Origin: JANNSX01 sp963741525
Lineage (GTDB): Bacteria > Pseudomonadota > Alphaproteobacteria > Rhizobiales > Hyphomicrobiaceae
Direction of reading: 5' to 3'
NCBI GenBank assembly: GCA_963741525.1
Contig: CAVUIW010000022.1
Coordinates: forward strand, 434,001-498,000
DNA length: 64,000 nucleotides
In this document: positions 1 to 11,476 of the stretch, in pieces
Layout: every line of letters starts with the position of its first letter
Position numbering within the stretch: position 1 is the stretch's first letter
The notes under the pieces: generated by a model
Seen by the model: only the letters and a program-made list of their open reading frames with translations
Told to the model about the DNA's origin: nothing
The model's database searches: none
Program-made: the position numbers and the translations under genes

Positions 1-38
1 TTGGCGCACCCGACAGGATAGAACTGGGCACTGCCATG

Positions 39-230
39 TCATTGCTGGAGCAATGAGGCGAGGGAGATGATGATCACAACCATAATCACGAGATAACCGC
101 GCAACTTGCCGGTCAAAACATCCTCACTGAGTTCGCGCATACGTGACGCTTGAGCCCGACCGACATAAATGGCGAAGGGCACGGCGGAAGCAGCAATCAG
201 TAAGGGCAGCAAGAAATCCAAAAGGCTCAT
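39..230 (-). CDS. small two-helix membrane protein, unknown function
   Basis: Codes for 63 residues starting MSLLDFLLPLL. There are two hydrophobic segments, at about residues 3-22 and 46-61, separated by a short charged linker containing RAQASRMREL. I chose the start at 230 because GGAA lies about 9 bases upstream; an in-frame ATG at 245 would add five residues. No family is recognised. The amino-acid composition is that of a real inner-membrane mini-protein, not of an antisense reading, but nothing in the neighbourhood indicates a role. Confidence 0.45.
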   Translation of the reverse strand: MSLLDFLLPLLIAASAVPFAIYVGRAQASRMRELSEDVLTGKLRGYLVIMVVIIISLASLLQQ

Positions 231-245
231 ATCATCGCGTTCCAT

Positions 246-765
246 TCGATACGATTGAACACCCGACCTTGCTCGCGAATGATGATGCTCAGCGCGCCAA
301 TGATGAAATATTATAGAACGTTTAAGGCCTGGCTAACGACCACCGCATGGCTCCCAAAATGCCAGACGTACGCTCGTTGCGCCGAAGCAGAAGCGCGCGT
401 TCGAGCTGCCCCACATTCTCGAAGCTCATGCTCCGTCAGGGCTCGCCTAAATTTGGTCAATTGGGTGTTTCCGTTTTTCGTTGGATCACTTCAACACCCT
501 AATTCCTTGGTTTGTCGTGCTTCTTTTCGGAAGACCGCTTCGCATCCCGGCCTTCGCCGGGACAGGCTTTTTCCGGAAGCACTCTAGCGGCCCGAAGTGC
601 CCAGTATTGTTCCGGAATCGTCATCGGCAACGGCAGTCGTAACGATTGCGGGAGGTCCTATCGCAACTGGCGGAGGACCGGCAGCTCATACTGACGGTCG
701 CGCGACGATGATTGCCGCAACAGCCGAGCGGGCCTGACGCTGTCGACCGATCGCCGCGGACACCG
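246..765. other. non-coding stretch
   Basis: About 520 bases without a credible gene on either strand. Short open frames here have no ribosome binding site and no recognisable protein. The only structure seen is the dispersed repeat copy at 463-586 and, at the right edge, the terminator of the cyclic glucan synthase gene. Confidence 0.6.
463..586 (+). repeat. dispersed intergenic repeat, copy A
   Basis: Runs from gggtgtttccg to ggaagcactcta, about 124 bases. It is nearly identical to 37329-37453 in the same orientation, and its last half also matches 52016-52083 on the other strand. Conserved blocks are tcgtgcttcttttcgga, ccttcgccgggaca and ttccggaagcac. It encodes nothing recognisable. See the finding on this family. 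Confidence 0.85.
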
Positions 766-799
766 AACAGAAAGAGGCCTCGTCATCGCGACGGGGCCT
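766..799 (-). terminator. intrinsic terminator after cyclic glucan synthase gene
   Basis: On the minus strand an inverted repeat (aggccccgtc / gacgaggcct, loop gcgat) is followed by ctttctgtt. It lies about 40 bases past the frame-corrected stop codon of the glucan synthase at 840-842, where a rho-independent terminator is expected. Confidence 0.65.
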
Positions 800-839
800 T
801 TACCGTATGCGCTCACCCCACCGTGCTCCGAGCGACGGT

Positions 840-3800
840 TCAACCGAGCCGGACCTTGACCTGGTGCGTCGCGCCGTCATCGAGAAGTGGGATGAGAAGC
901 GGACGGGCGTCGATCGGTTGCCCATCGACCTTCGCTTCGGCGATGCCGCTGCTCACTCCGCTGGGATTTTCGACAGCGATGACGTACCGGGCCGAACGAT
1001 GGCGGATCGAGACTTCGAAGCCGGGCCAAGCCTTTCGGAATGCATGGCGCGAGGTGCAGGACGTCCGCTTTGATCGTTACACCGAGAATGCTCTCGACGC
1101 CGGCCCGCTGCATCCAGGCGGCCGAGCCGGTGTACCAGGTCCAGCCGCCACGTCCGACATGGGCTGGAGCCGAATAGACATCGGCGGCGATGACGTAGGG
1201 CTCGACCTTGTAGCGCAAGAGGTCAGCGCGTGTGCGGGCATGGTTGATGGGGTTCAGCAGCGAGAATAGCGCCGCCGCTTTGTCACCATTCGCCGAGCGC
1301 CGCCAATGCCATCACGGACCACAGGGCAGCATGCGTGTACTGCCCGCCATTCTCGCGGATGCCGGGCGGATAGCCCTTGATGTAACCCGGCTCCATTCTC
1401 GTCTTGTCGAAAGGCGGCGTGAACAGCACAGCGACACCGTCCCGAGGCCGGATCAGCTCGCGCTCGACGGCCGCCATCGCGGTTGCCGCCCGGTCTGGAT
1501 CGCCAGCGCCCGACAGCACGGCCCAAGATTGCGCGATCTGATCGATCCGGCATTCATCACTCTCACGGGAGCCAAGCGGCGTCCCGTCATCGTACCAGCC
1601 CCGCCGATACCACTCGCCATCCCAAGCCTCACGCTCGAGGGAGGCCTTGAGCGCGGCGGCATGGGCTCGCCAGGTCTCGGCGCGCGCCGTCTCCCCGCGG
1701 GCCACCGCCAACGGCGCGAAGGCTTGTAGAGCGGCGTACAGCAACCAACCCAGCCAGACGCTTTCACCCTTACCGTGCTCGCCGACCCGGCTCATGCCGT
1801 CGTTCCAGTCCCCGGACCCGAACAAGGGCAATCCGTGGCCTCCGGTCGGAAGGCTGTTGTCGAGGCCGCGCGCACCATGCTCGAAGAGGCTCGCCGTGTC
1901 GTCCGAGACCGTCGGCTGGAAGAAACTGTCGTGCTCGCCAGCGCCGAGCTGGGGCCCCTCGATGAACGGGATCACCTCGTCGAGCACGGCGGCGTCGCCC
2001 GTCGAGTCGATGTAGTGAGCGATGGCCGTGGCGAGCCAGGCACGGTCGTCGGAGATGCGCGAGCGCACCCCCTGACCGGAATGCGGCAGCCACCAATGTT
2101 GCACGTCGCCCTCGGCGAACTGGCGTCCGGCAGCGCGCAACAGATGCTCGCGGGTCATGGCGGGGCGTGCGTGGATCAGTGCCATCCCGTCCTGCAATTG
2201 ATCACGGAAGCCGTAGGCGCCGCTGGCCTGATAGAAGCCGGAGCGCGCCCAGATGCGGGCGGCGATCGTCTGGTAGAGCAGCCAGCCGTTGAGCATGATG
2301 TCGAGCGGCCGGTCCGGCGTCTTCACCTTGATGGCGCCAAGAGTGTCCTCCCAGAACGCGGTGACTTCGGACATCATCCCCGTGAGGTCGGCAGCGCGCG
2401 TGCTGGAAACGAGCCGTCTTGCGTCCTGCGTGCTTGCCGCCTGGCCCAGAAGGAAAACGAGCTCGACGGTGCCGTTCGGCGGCAACGTCACCACGGTCCG
2501 CAGCGCCGCGCATGGATCGAGGCCAGCGCCGACGGTGTTGGAGAGCGGCGTGTCGCGCATGAGCGCGGCGGGGTTCGCCAGCGCGCCGTTGCGGCCGATG
2601 AACTCGCGCCGGTCGCCGGTCCAGTCGGTCTGGCGTCCGCCGAAGTCAGCGAAGGCGACACGCTCACCGAACGCCGGATTCCAGGCATTGCGAGCGAACA
2701 GGGCGCCGGTCTCGGGATCAACCTCGGTTGCGACAAACGGTGACGACGCGGTGCGCGAGGGGCCCAGCACCCATTCGACATAGCCGGTGACCGACAGATG
2801 CCGGGTGCGGCCGGACGTGTTGCGCAGCTCGAGGCGGGATATCTTGATCGGGTCGGCGAGCGGCACGAACTGCAGCAGGTTGACGGCGATGCCATGCGCT
2901 TCGCGTTCGAACCGGCTATAGCCGTGGCCATGGCGGGAGATGGACGTCAAAGTCTCGTCGCGGATCGGCAGCGCCGTCGCGCTCCACACTTCGCCGCTGA
3001 CCTCGTCACGCAAGTAGAAGGCTTCGCCCGAGCGGTCGGAGACGGGATCGTTCGACCATGGCGTCAGCAGGTTCTCGCGCGAATTGACGGCCCAGGTCGA
3101 GCCGCCGCCCTCGGCCGCCACCTGGAAGCCGAACGATGGATTGGCGACCACGTTCATCCAGGGTGCCGGAGTTGACTGGCCAGGACCGAGGATTGTCACA
3201 TATTCGCGTCCTTCATCGGCGAACCCACCGAGGCCATTGAAGAACTCCAGCTCCGGCAACGCCGGCTTCGCCGGCAATGGTGGAACGGCCGAATTGGTGC
3301 GCCGCAGCGGCGGCGTGAGCGGTGCTCGCTCGATATGCCCGCGGTCAAGCTGGTCGGCGAGGCGGCCGCGCTGTCCGACCAGGACGACCCGGGCCACCGA
3401 GGCGAGCAGGCCACGGGTTTCGGCTGCCATCAGATCGGCCCGGAGCACGAAGACGCGACCCGCCGATCCCCGGACTCCGATCTGTGGCCGCGACTGGCTG
3501 GTTCGCACGAGGTCCTCGAGCGCATTCTGCAGGTCCTGGACGTATGAGGACGGGCGTTCGTTGATGATCACGAGATCGACGGCAAGCTGCTTCAGCCGCC
3601 AATACTCGTGCGCTCGCAGCACTTGCCGCGCGAGTGCGAGATGCTCGACTTCGGTAACCCGCAGCAGGACGATCGGCAGATCGCCGGATATGCCTTGCGA
3701 CCATAGTCCCGGCTGCCCGCCGCTGCCCCGCCGAATGGTGTCCGACGACGGCCGCAGGGCCGGACCGGCATGAATGATCCGGCCGGCAAGGCGCTGAAAG

Positions 3801-6800
3801 AGAGCAGCTTCGCTCGCATCGATCCCAAGGTGGTGAAGCTGGACTTGTGCCTGTGTCCAGGCGAGCGTCACGGCACGCTCGAAGGCGGAGACGTCGCGAT
3901 GCTTGTCGATGAGATCGAGGATCGCCGGCCGGCTCGACGCGACAAGCGTCCAGAAGTCGATGTGCACGGTGGCGCCGGGCGCGATCTTGACGCGCTTCCT
4001 TAGTGCAAAGACCGGATCGAGCACAGTGCCGACGGTGTTCGACAGTGGCCGGTCCTCGATCATGGCGATCGGTGATCGGATGCCGCGCCCGCGTCCGAGG
4101 AAACGCGCCCGGTCCGTCTCGAACTCGGGTTTGCTTGCGATGTCGCCATCAACGACGGCGAGGTGCGCCGCCCAGATCTCCGGCTCGCCCGCCGCGCGCC
4201 GCCGGCGTGTCGCGAGAAGGGCGCCGAGGCTCGCCTCGTATTGGGTCTCGACAAACATCTTCGAGAAGGCGGGATGGGCGATGTCGGCTGCGGCCGGCGC
4301 CAACACCAGCTCACTGTAGGAGGTGACATCGATCATTCGTGCCTCGCGGCCGCCATTGATGATCGAGACGCGGCGCACCTCGCCATCGTCCTGCCCCGAA
4401 ATCAGCACCTCCATGGTCGTCGTGAGTGCGCCGTCGCGACGCTCGAACCTTGCCCGTCCTTCGGCAAAGGTCACGTCGGTCAGGTCCGTCTCGCTGCCGC
4501 TGGGTTGGTAGCCTGCCGACCAAACGGCGCCGCTCCCGGCGTCCTTGAGGAACACATAGGAGCCCCAATCGTCGCAGGTCGGATCCTCGCGCCAGCGCGT
4601 GACAGCCAGGTCCTGCCACCGGCTGTAACCCGATCCGGCGGCGGTCAGCATCACCGAATAGCTTCCGTTCGATAGAAGATGGGTGGCCGGGGTCGCGCCA
4701 TGGACCGACGTGATCCGGCGATCACCGGGAGGCTCCTGATCGCGTACTTTCGCCGCCGAGTTCGCTTCGGTCGCCCACGGCCGCACCACCGCTACGTCGC
4801 GCGGCGTGCGCTCCTGGAGGAGCAGCTCGGTCGCTTGCACGATCGGCTCGGCGTGAAACCGTGCCCGCATCTGCCCGTCGAGAAAGGGTATTGGCGATCG
4901 CGACGATCATCATCCCCTGATGATGAGCCATGAAGGCCCTCACGACTGCCATGGATTCGCCCGCCGGTACCCGCGCTGGCGTGTAGTCGAGTGCCTCGTA
5001 GAAGCCGTAACGACCGCGTCCGCCAACCGCATTCAGCATTTCGAAGTTGGCCGCCGCCGCGGCCGGCTCGACCATCGCCGCCAGCGCTGTCGCGTACGGA
5101 GCGATGACGAGGTTGTCGGCAAGGCCGCGCTTCAGGCCGAGATCCGGCACGCCGAAGCTCGAGTACTGGTAGGTGAGCTCGAAGTCGCGCGCGTTGTAGG
5201 CTGACTCGGATATGCCCCACGGCACACCCTGCTTGCCGCCGCGCTTGATCTGATGGCGCACGATGAGGTGACTTGTTCGCTCGAGCAAGCTTCCGGCAGG
5301 CGCGCGCATCACCAACGCCGGCATCAAGTATTCGAACATCGATCCCGACCATGAGATCAATGCGGCCCCACCGCCGGTCGCGGTCACCGAACGCCCGAGG
5401 CGGAACCAATGCCTCGCCGGGATATCCCCCTTGGCGATGGCGATAAAACTGGCGAGCCGGGCCTCCGAGGCCAGGAGATCATAGCAGCTGGGATCGAGCG
5501 AACCCTCCGATATGCGGTAGCCGATCGACAGCAGCTTGCGGTCGGGATCGAGCAGGAAGGCGAACTCCATCGCCGAGGGCCAGGGCTCGCGCGGAAGCTG
5601 CCAACGCCCCGATCCTTGCATGCAGTTGCTCGACTTCCGGCGCTCCCTGATCGAGGTCGCGGCGATGCGATGCGATGGCGGCGAGGGTAGCCTCGGCCCA
5701 GAACACCGTGTCGCCGCCAGCACTGTCGCCACGCTCGTAGGCGAGTGCACGCGTGATGTCGACGAGCGCCTCGGCCTCACTGGCTAGAGCCGACAGCTCG
5801 CGGGCCGTTGCCGCGCCTTCTCGAACGGATTCGCGCGTCGCCCGTTCCAGATTGTCGACCAACGCGGCGTGCAACTCGTCGAACTGCTGCCAAGTGACCG
5901 TCTGGCCCTGCTGTCCGGCGCGCAATGCTGTCGCTTCGACGCGCAAGATCTTCATTGCATCGCCGATACCTGCGAAGCAATCGCTCCGTCGTCACAGATC
6001 TGCTCTTGCCACTCCAGACAGGCGTTTGCGAGTGCGATGAGATGGCCGGCGAGATTGCCGCTGTCGACCGTCGAAACATAGGCCGGTTCTAAGAGTCGTA
6101 AGTCGCGCGTGTCGTACCAATTGTAGAAATGACCCCGGAAACACTCCAAACGCTGCATCGTTCCCAGCGTCGCTTCCAATTTTTCCACCGCCTCAGCGGT
6201 GCCGATCCACCCGAAATCCCGAGCGCTCACAATCGAAAGCAGATAGAGGCCGATATTGGTTGGCGAGGTGCGATGTGCCAGTGCCGCGCCGGGTCCTTCC
6301 TGAATATTGTCCGGTGGCAGCATATTGTCGTCAGGCGTGACGAAGCACTCGAAGAACCGCCAAGTGCGGCGCGCTGTCAGCCGCAGCGTCCATCCGTCAC
6401 TTTCGGTCACCGGCAGCCTGGCGCCTTCGACCGGTGAGCGACTGATCAGCCGGGCAATCGCCGGCGAGACGATCCACAGCGCGGCAATAGGGAGCACGAC
6501 TGGCCAGGACGTCGCGTCGCTGATCCAGGCAAGCGCAATCGCGGCGGCCCCGAGGGCCGGCGCGACTTGCCATGAAACGCGTGATCCCGAGCCAGCCGAG
6601 CCGCTGCCCACTCGACGTTTGCGCCGCCGTGACCCATTCGAGCAGATTTCGTTGGCTGACGAACAGCCGAAACAGGGTCCGCAGGATTGCATCCGTCATC
6701 AATGCAGCGTGATGGGCGAGAAACGAGATCTGCAGCACCGTCTGGGTGAGAGCAAGCCACACATCGGCGCTAGAGCGCGCTCAAATGGCTGCGCAGCGTG

Positions 6801-9462
6801 ATGCCGGAGCGTTGCGGCAGGATAGCGCTGATGACCGGCAGAACGGCCGGCAGGGCGATGGTTGCGATGACGAACAGCGTCCAGGGCAACGCGGCTTCGA
6901 TCGGCAAGGTCCAACCGGCGAACAGGGCGGCGACGCCTGCCGGCGCAGTCAGTGTCCGGCGCAGATTGTCGAGCATCTTCCAGTAAGCCGACTGCCGGGA
7001 TCCGTTGCCGCTGGCCGCCGGGCCCTGCAATCGATCTCAGTCCGAACAACCACGGCAGCAGTTGCCAGTCGCCGCGAGCCCAGCGATGACCGCGCAACGC
7101 CGCAACGTCGTATCGCGCCGGAAACTCCTCGACCACCTCGACGTCGGAGGCGAGAGCCGCGCGGGCATAATATGCCCTCGAACAGGTCGTGACTAAGCAT
7201 CGTCTGGTCCGGGAACCCGGCCGGCCAGTGCCGCCACGAACGCATCGACATCGTAAATGCCCTTGCCGGTGAACGAGCCTTCCCCATAGAGGTCCTGGTA
7301 GACATCGGACGCGGCAGCGGCATAGGGGTCGATGCCGTTCATGCTGGAGAAGACACGTTGGAACAGCGAGCCCTCGCGCCCGATCGGCAACGACGGGGTG
7401 ACGCGAGGTTGCATGATGCCATAGCCCTCGACGACCCGCCCCTCGCTGGCGTCGAACCGCGGTCGATTGAGCGGGTGGGCCATCTTGCCGATCAGGCGCC
7501 GGACAGTATCGCGTGGCAGGCGCGTGTCCGCGTCGAGCACGATGACGTAGCGAACATTCGACGGCACAGCCGGCAGCCTCATCGTCGTGGCCGACGAAGC
7601 TCGTGTCCGTGGCTCCGCGCAGCAGCCGGTTCAGCTCGTGGAGCTTGCCGCGCTTCCTCTCCCAGCCAATCCACTTGCCCTCACCGGCATTCCATTGCCG
7701 GCGGCGATGCAGCAACAGGAACCGTGGACCTCCGGGTGCGGGGCCATGCCGTTGATTGAGGCGATCGATGCCTGCGCGGGCGGCGGCCAGCAGATCCTCG
7801 TCCTCCTCCATCTTCTCGCTCGCGCTGTCCACCCAATCCGACAGCAATGCGAACGCGATATCGCCCTCGAGAGATGCCAGATAATGTATTTCCAGGCGCT
7901 CGATCTGCTCTGCGATCCCCAGCCTCGGTCGTCAGCATGTCGGCACCGCGATCAACGTTCGCAACTCCGTGGGGATGCCATCTCGCAGCGCCAACGCCGG
8001 CAAGAGTGTCGCTCCGAAATCCTGGGTGATGCCGCGATTGACCACGGCGACGGCCGCATCAATGGCCGGAATGAAACCAAGCAATCCCAGCAACAGCAAA
8101 ACCGGCAAAGCCACTCCGCTGGCCGATAGGACCATGAGCGGCGGCGCCATCAGCGCCGCAGCTACAATTATGATGGGCACGACATAGCCGCCGACGCCGA
8201 AGCCTCGTCCACAGCGGCGGACCCAATTGCGTAGCGACGGCCGGAAGCGAATCTCGGACTCGAATGCTCGACGGCCACCCGCCAACAGGTGATAGCCCGT
8301 ATCGCGCTGCCGATCGGCTTCGACGCCGGTGGTTGTCGGCCGATCTCTCTTGGCCGCTGCAACGGCGAGACGCGCGACCTCGATTTCGCTGTGGGGGGAG
8401 TGGCGCGCGAGGGCTTCGACGGCACTGCGGTAGAGGTTGCGGGTTGCGAAGTCCATCGCCGAGAAGCCTGGGTCCTCCGCCAGGGCGATGTCGACTTCAC
8501 TCATCCGCTCGAACAACAGGGTCCAGTCGGCGTCCGAGATCGAACGCATGCTTGTGATGATGTTGCGGACGGTAACGGTGGCCGCACCCTGGCGCTGATG
8601 CTCGTCGGCGACGACCGCTTCCACTGTCGTATCCTGCTTCGCCAACTGTGCGTCGAGCCAACTCAGTGCCGGAAGGATGCGCGGATCAGGATCGTGCAGC
8701 CGCTGCGCGAGCTGGACGACAAGCGATCGCGGCAGCGGCCGGCCTTCAAGACCAGCAAACACCGTCCTCGCAAGTCTCCGGCTCGCGGCCCTTGGCACCG
8801 AGCAGCCGGTCAGCCAGCCTGTCGGCGACTTGCCGTGCGTCGCTGCTGTCGGCGATGCGCTCGGCGATGCGCCGCAAGTTCTCGACAAGGACGACCCGCA
8901 AGGTGATCGCGACCGCCCACAGCTCGCCGATGGTCAGCGGCTCTACCGCTGGTAGGCGGCAACGAAGCGGCGAAGCATCTCGGCATCGAAGCGACTGTCG
9001 GTGTGAGCCACGAAGGCCCAGGCAACGCCCAGGACACGCGGATAGCCGGAGAACGGACCAGTGGTCAGCTTTGGGAGCTGGCGATAGAATCCGGCCGGCA
9101 GGTCCGAGCGGATGGCACGGATCTGCCGCTCGACCAGATGGTAATTGTCGACGAGCCACTCAGCTGCCGGTGTGATCGCCTGATCAGCCGCGATCGATGC
9201 CGCAATGGTTTGATGGGCTCTGAAAAGGACATCCGCATTGTCAGTAAGCCGGCGGGAAAGGGAATGCCCACGGGTTACCTTGCGACTGACCGCTTGCGCC
9301 GCAGCGAGACTTCGGCCGTGCTCCTCGAGACGTTCGACGCCAAACAGCTCCTCGCGGATCGCTTCGCGGTTGTCCCACGGCGCGGAAGGCGCACGATTGA
9401 GGACACGACGCAGGAAGCTGAGCAGGTGAACCTTTCTGCCTCGCTGCGGTCCGATCGAGCAT
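840..9462 (-). pseudogene. ndvB: cyclic beta-1,2-glucan synthase (NdvB/ChvB), multiply frameshifted
   Basis: This is a very large inner-membrane enzyme that initiates, elongates and cyclises beta-1,2-glucan from UDP-glucose for the periplasm. About 2870 codons are readable, the family's usual size. Order from the 5' end: N-terminal region (PWDNREAIREELFG, GYPRVLGVAWAFVAHT), membrane segments near 8000-8150, 6800-7000 and 6450-6560, a glycosyltransferase stretch with VIVLDADTRLPRDT, a glycoamylase-like region (MEFAFLLDPDRKLLSIGYR), then a C-terminal GH94-like phosphorylase half uninterrupted from about 4880 to 1285 (GSGDWNDGMSRVG). The correct C-terminus and stop are recovered at 840. About 16 frame changes are inferred, near 9430, 8947, 8780, 7936, 7918, 7590, 7205, 7170, 6980, 6772, 6580, 5953, 5590, 4884, 1287 and 1028. 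Several are plain homopolymer errors (C4 at 7917-7920, A3 at 4883-4885). I saw no clear in-frame nonsense codon. The exact start is uncertain. It is either a decaying gene or an intact one in poor sequence. Confidence 0.85.
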
Positions 9463-9782
9463 CAGTGGCTCAGTGGACAGTCGACCGCCTCGGGCGGCGG
9501 CCGATTGTGGCGGGCTGATCGCGACACTAGCACAGTTCTGCTGAATTGCATGCGTGGTGCCGCACGGCGGTTGCGTTAAGTGGGCGCAGTCTCTTTAAAA
9601 TGAGAGTTCTGACGCGGTGACTCCGGCGCCAGCCCCGAGCTTCAGCGCTCGGAGTATGACGGCGGTCTTGAACCGCGGACTTGGCAGCGTCTGGGCGGCA
9701 GCGCGTGGTTAAATTATGATGACTGAAGCGCAGTGAGAACATTTGTTCTCTTCGTATCCGTCTGATCTTGTGAGATAAACGA
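9463..9782. other. intergenic region upstream of ndvB
   Basis: About 320 bases between the presumed 5' end of the glucan synthase gene and the tRNA-Arg gene. I see no gene, no clear promoter and no member of the repeat families found elsewhere in the window. Confidence 0.5.
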
Positions 9783-9859
9783 TGGCGCGCCGGGAAGGAT
9801 TCGAACCCACGACCCCCAGATTCGTAGTCTGGTGCTCTATCCAACTGAGCTACCGGCGC
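9783..9859 (-). tRNA. tRNA-Arg (anticodon ACG)
   Basis: A 77-base cloverleaf on the minus strand. The acceptor arms GCGCCGG and CCGGCGC pair perfectly, followed by G and an encoded CCA. The anticodon stem CCAGA/TCTGG encloses the loop CTACGAA, giving anticodon ACG, which reads CGU and, after A34 deamination, CGC and CGA. The T-arm contains GTTCGAATC. Confidence 0.95.
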
Positions 9860-10038
9860 CCGGTGCGGGCCTTGATGCGCGCACGCTCAAGGGTCGGCCG
9901 ACAGCCGGCCCCTGATTGGAGCGGCACATCTAATGGGTCGGCGGGGCTAAGGCAAGGGCTGTCGCGAAATCGCGCGGGCCCGGCGGCGGCTCGGGACGCC
10001 ATCCGGCGCGGTCATCGCGCGCCCGGTTCAGCCGGACA

Positions 10039-11469
10039 TCACCGCGTAGAGCGCTCGACGGCCTCCCGATCGGGCAGGCGCACGCGGAAGGTGGTGCCTG
10101 TCCCGGTTTCGACGAGTTCCACCTCGCCGCCATGCGCTCTCACAAGCTCCGCGACAATAGCGAGCCCGAGCCCGGTGCCCCCGGCCCTGGCGCTGCCTTG
10201 AAATGCCTCGAAGAGATGGCTGCGGGCACGCTCCGGAATGCCCGGCCCATTGTCCGAAACATCGATCACGACCACCCGCCCATTGCGCCGGGCCATGATG
10301 GCGATACGCCGCTCGCCGGCACCCGCTTCCGCCTCGAGCACCTGGGCCGCATTGACCACGAGATTCGACAGCACGCGGTAGAGCTGGTCGGGATCGGCGT
10401 CGATCTCGAGACCTGCCGGCACATCGATCGAGACCTTGATCGCCCCCTTGGCGATTGGTCCCTGCTCCTCGACCAGGCCCTGCACCAGGGGCAGAAGCGC
10501 CAGACGCCGCCGCTCGGGCGCAGGTTCCTTCGCCTGGCCGTAGCGCAGCGTATCGGCGCACAGCCGGATCGCCCGGTCGAGGGAGGCGATGAGGCGGGGC
10601 GTGACGCGCTGGACGGTCGGGTCCTGGACGGTGCCCAGGCGGTCCGAGATGAGCTGGGCGGTGGCGAGCAAATTGCGCAGATCGTGATTGATCTTGCTGA
10701 CCGCTAGTCCCAGCGCCGCGAGCCGCGTTTTCTGTTGCAACGTCGAAGCGAGCTCGGACTGCATCGCCGAGAGCTCCTGCTCGGCGGTGCCGATCTCGTC
10801 ACGCCGCCCCGAAGGCCGGATGATCCGGTCGGCGATCTCGGGGCGTTCGCTGAAGGCCACCATGCTCTCGGTCAACCGCCGCATGGGGCGAACCAGCAGG
10901 CGATGCAGCGCAAGATAGACGAGCGCCGCGGTCACCAGCGAGATGACGATCGACAGCCAGAGAATGTTGAGCGCGAAGCCGATCATCGCCGCCTTCAGAG
11001 GCGCTTCCGACATGATGATCTCGATGAAGTCGCCGGCGTTCATACCGGGCTCGCCGACGATGCGGATCGTGCGGCCGGCGGGCGTGATGAAAACGCGAAG
11101 TCCATCCCAGATTTTCTTGATGACGCTGTCGGTTCTGAGATCATAGTGCTCGTCGATATCGGGAGGCATCTCCTCGGCCAGAATCAGTAGGCGCTGATCA
11201 TTCGTCTTCATGGCGACACCGCGCACGGAGGCCGACCGCAAGAGCTCCTCGCGCAGCATTTCCGGCAGCACACCATTGGGGGCGGCCTTGGCGGCGATCG
11301 AGGCGATTTGCGCGGCCTCCAGACGGTCCATCAGCCAGTTGATGCGGAAATTGGCGATCGAGGGGACGAAGATCAGCACCTCCGCCAGCATGACGAATAG
11401 CGACGTCAGCAGCAGGAGCTTGGCCGACAGGCCGAGCCCGGATCGCGCGTATTGCTGAGGAGCGCTCAT
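10039..11469 (-). CDS. membrane sensor histidine kinase
   Basis: Codes for 476 residues. Transmembrane segments lie at about 14-38 and 160-187 and flank a roughly 120-residue sensor domain. A HAMP-like linker follows (about 188-240), then the phosphoacceptor helix with His262 in KINHDLRN, then the ATPase domain: N box NLVVNAAQVL (369-378), G1 DNGPGIPE (406-413), G2 GGTGLGLAIV (430-439). The start is ATG 11469, seven bases after the stop of the upstream flavoprotein gene; an open frame extends further upstream but only overlaps that gene antisense. It is the last gene of a four-gene operon. No response regulator is adjacent, so its partner must be elsewhere. The SKINHDLRN box suggests the HisKA class. 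Confidence 0.85.
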   Translation of the reverse strand: MSAPQQYARSGLGLSAKLLLLTSLFVMLAEVLIFVPSIANFRINWLMDRLEAAQIASIAAKAAPNGVLPEMLREELLRSASVRGVAMKTNDQRLLILAEEMPPDIDEHYDLRTDSVIKKIWDGLRVFITPAGRTIRIVGEPGMNAGDFIEIIMSEAPLKAAMIGFALNILWLSIVISLVTAALVYLALHRLLVRPMRRLTESMVAFSERPEIADRIIRPSGRRDEIGTAEQELSAMQSELASTLQQKTRLAALGLAVSKINHDLRNLLATAQLISDRLGTVQDPTVQRVTPRLIASLDRAIRLCADTLRYGQAKEPAPERRRLALLPLVQGLVEEQGPIAKGAIKVSIDVPAGLEIDADPDQLYRVLSNLVVNAAQVLEAEAGAGERRIAIMARRNGRVVVIDVSDNGPGIPERARSHLFEAFQGSARAGGTGLGLAIVAELVRAHGGEVELVETGTGTTFRVRLPDREAVERSTR

Positions 11470-11476
11470 TGATGGT

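Noticed and set aside
255..694. Two plus-strand open frames of 110 and 60 codons
   Set aside because: They run through dispersed repeat copy A, have no SD and no protein-like composition.
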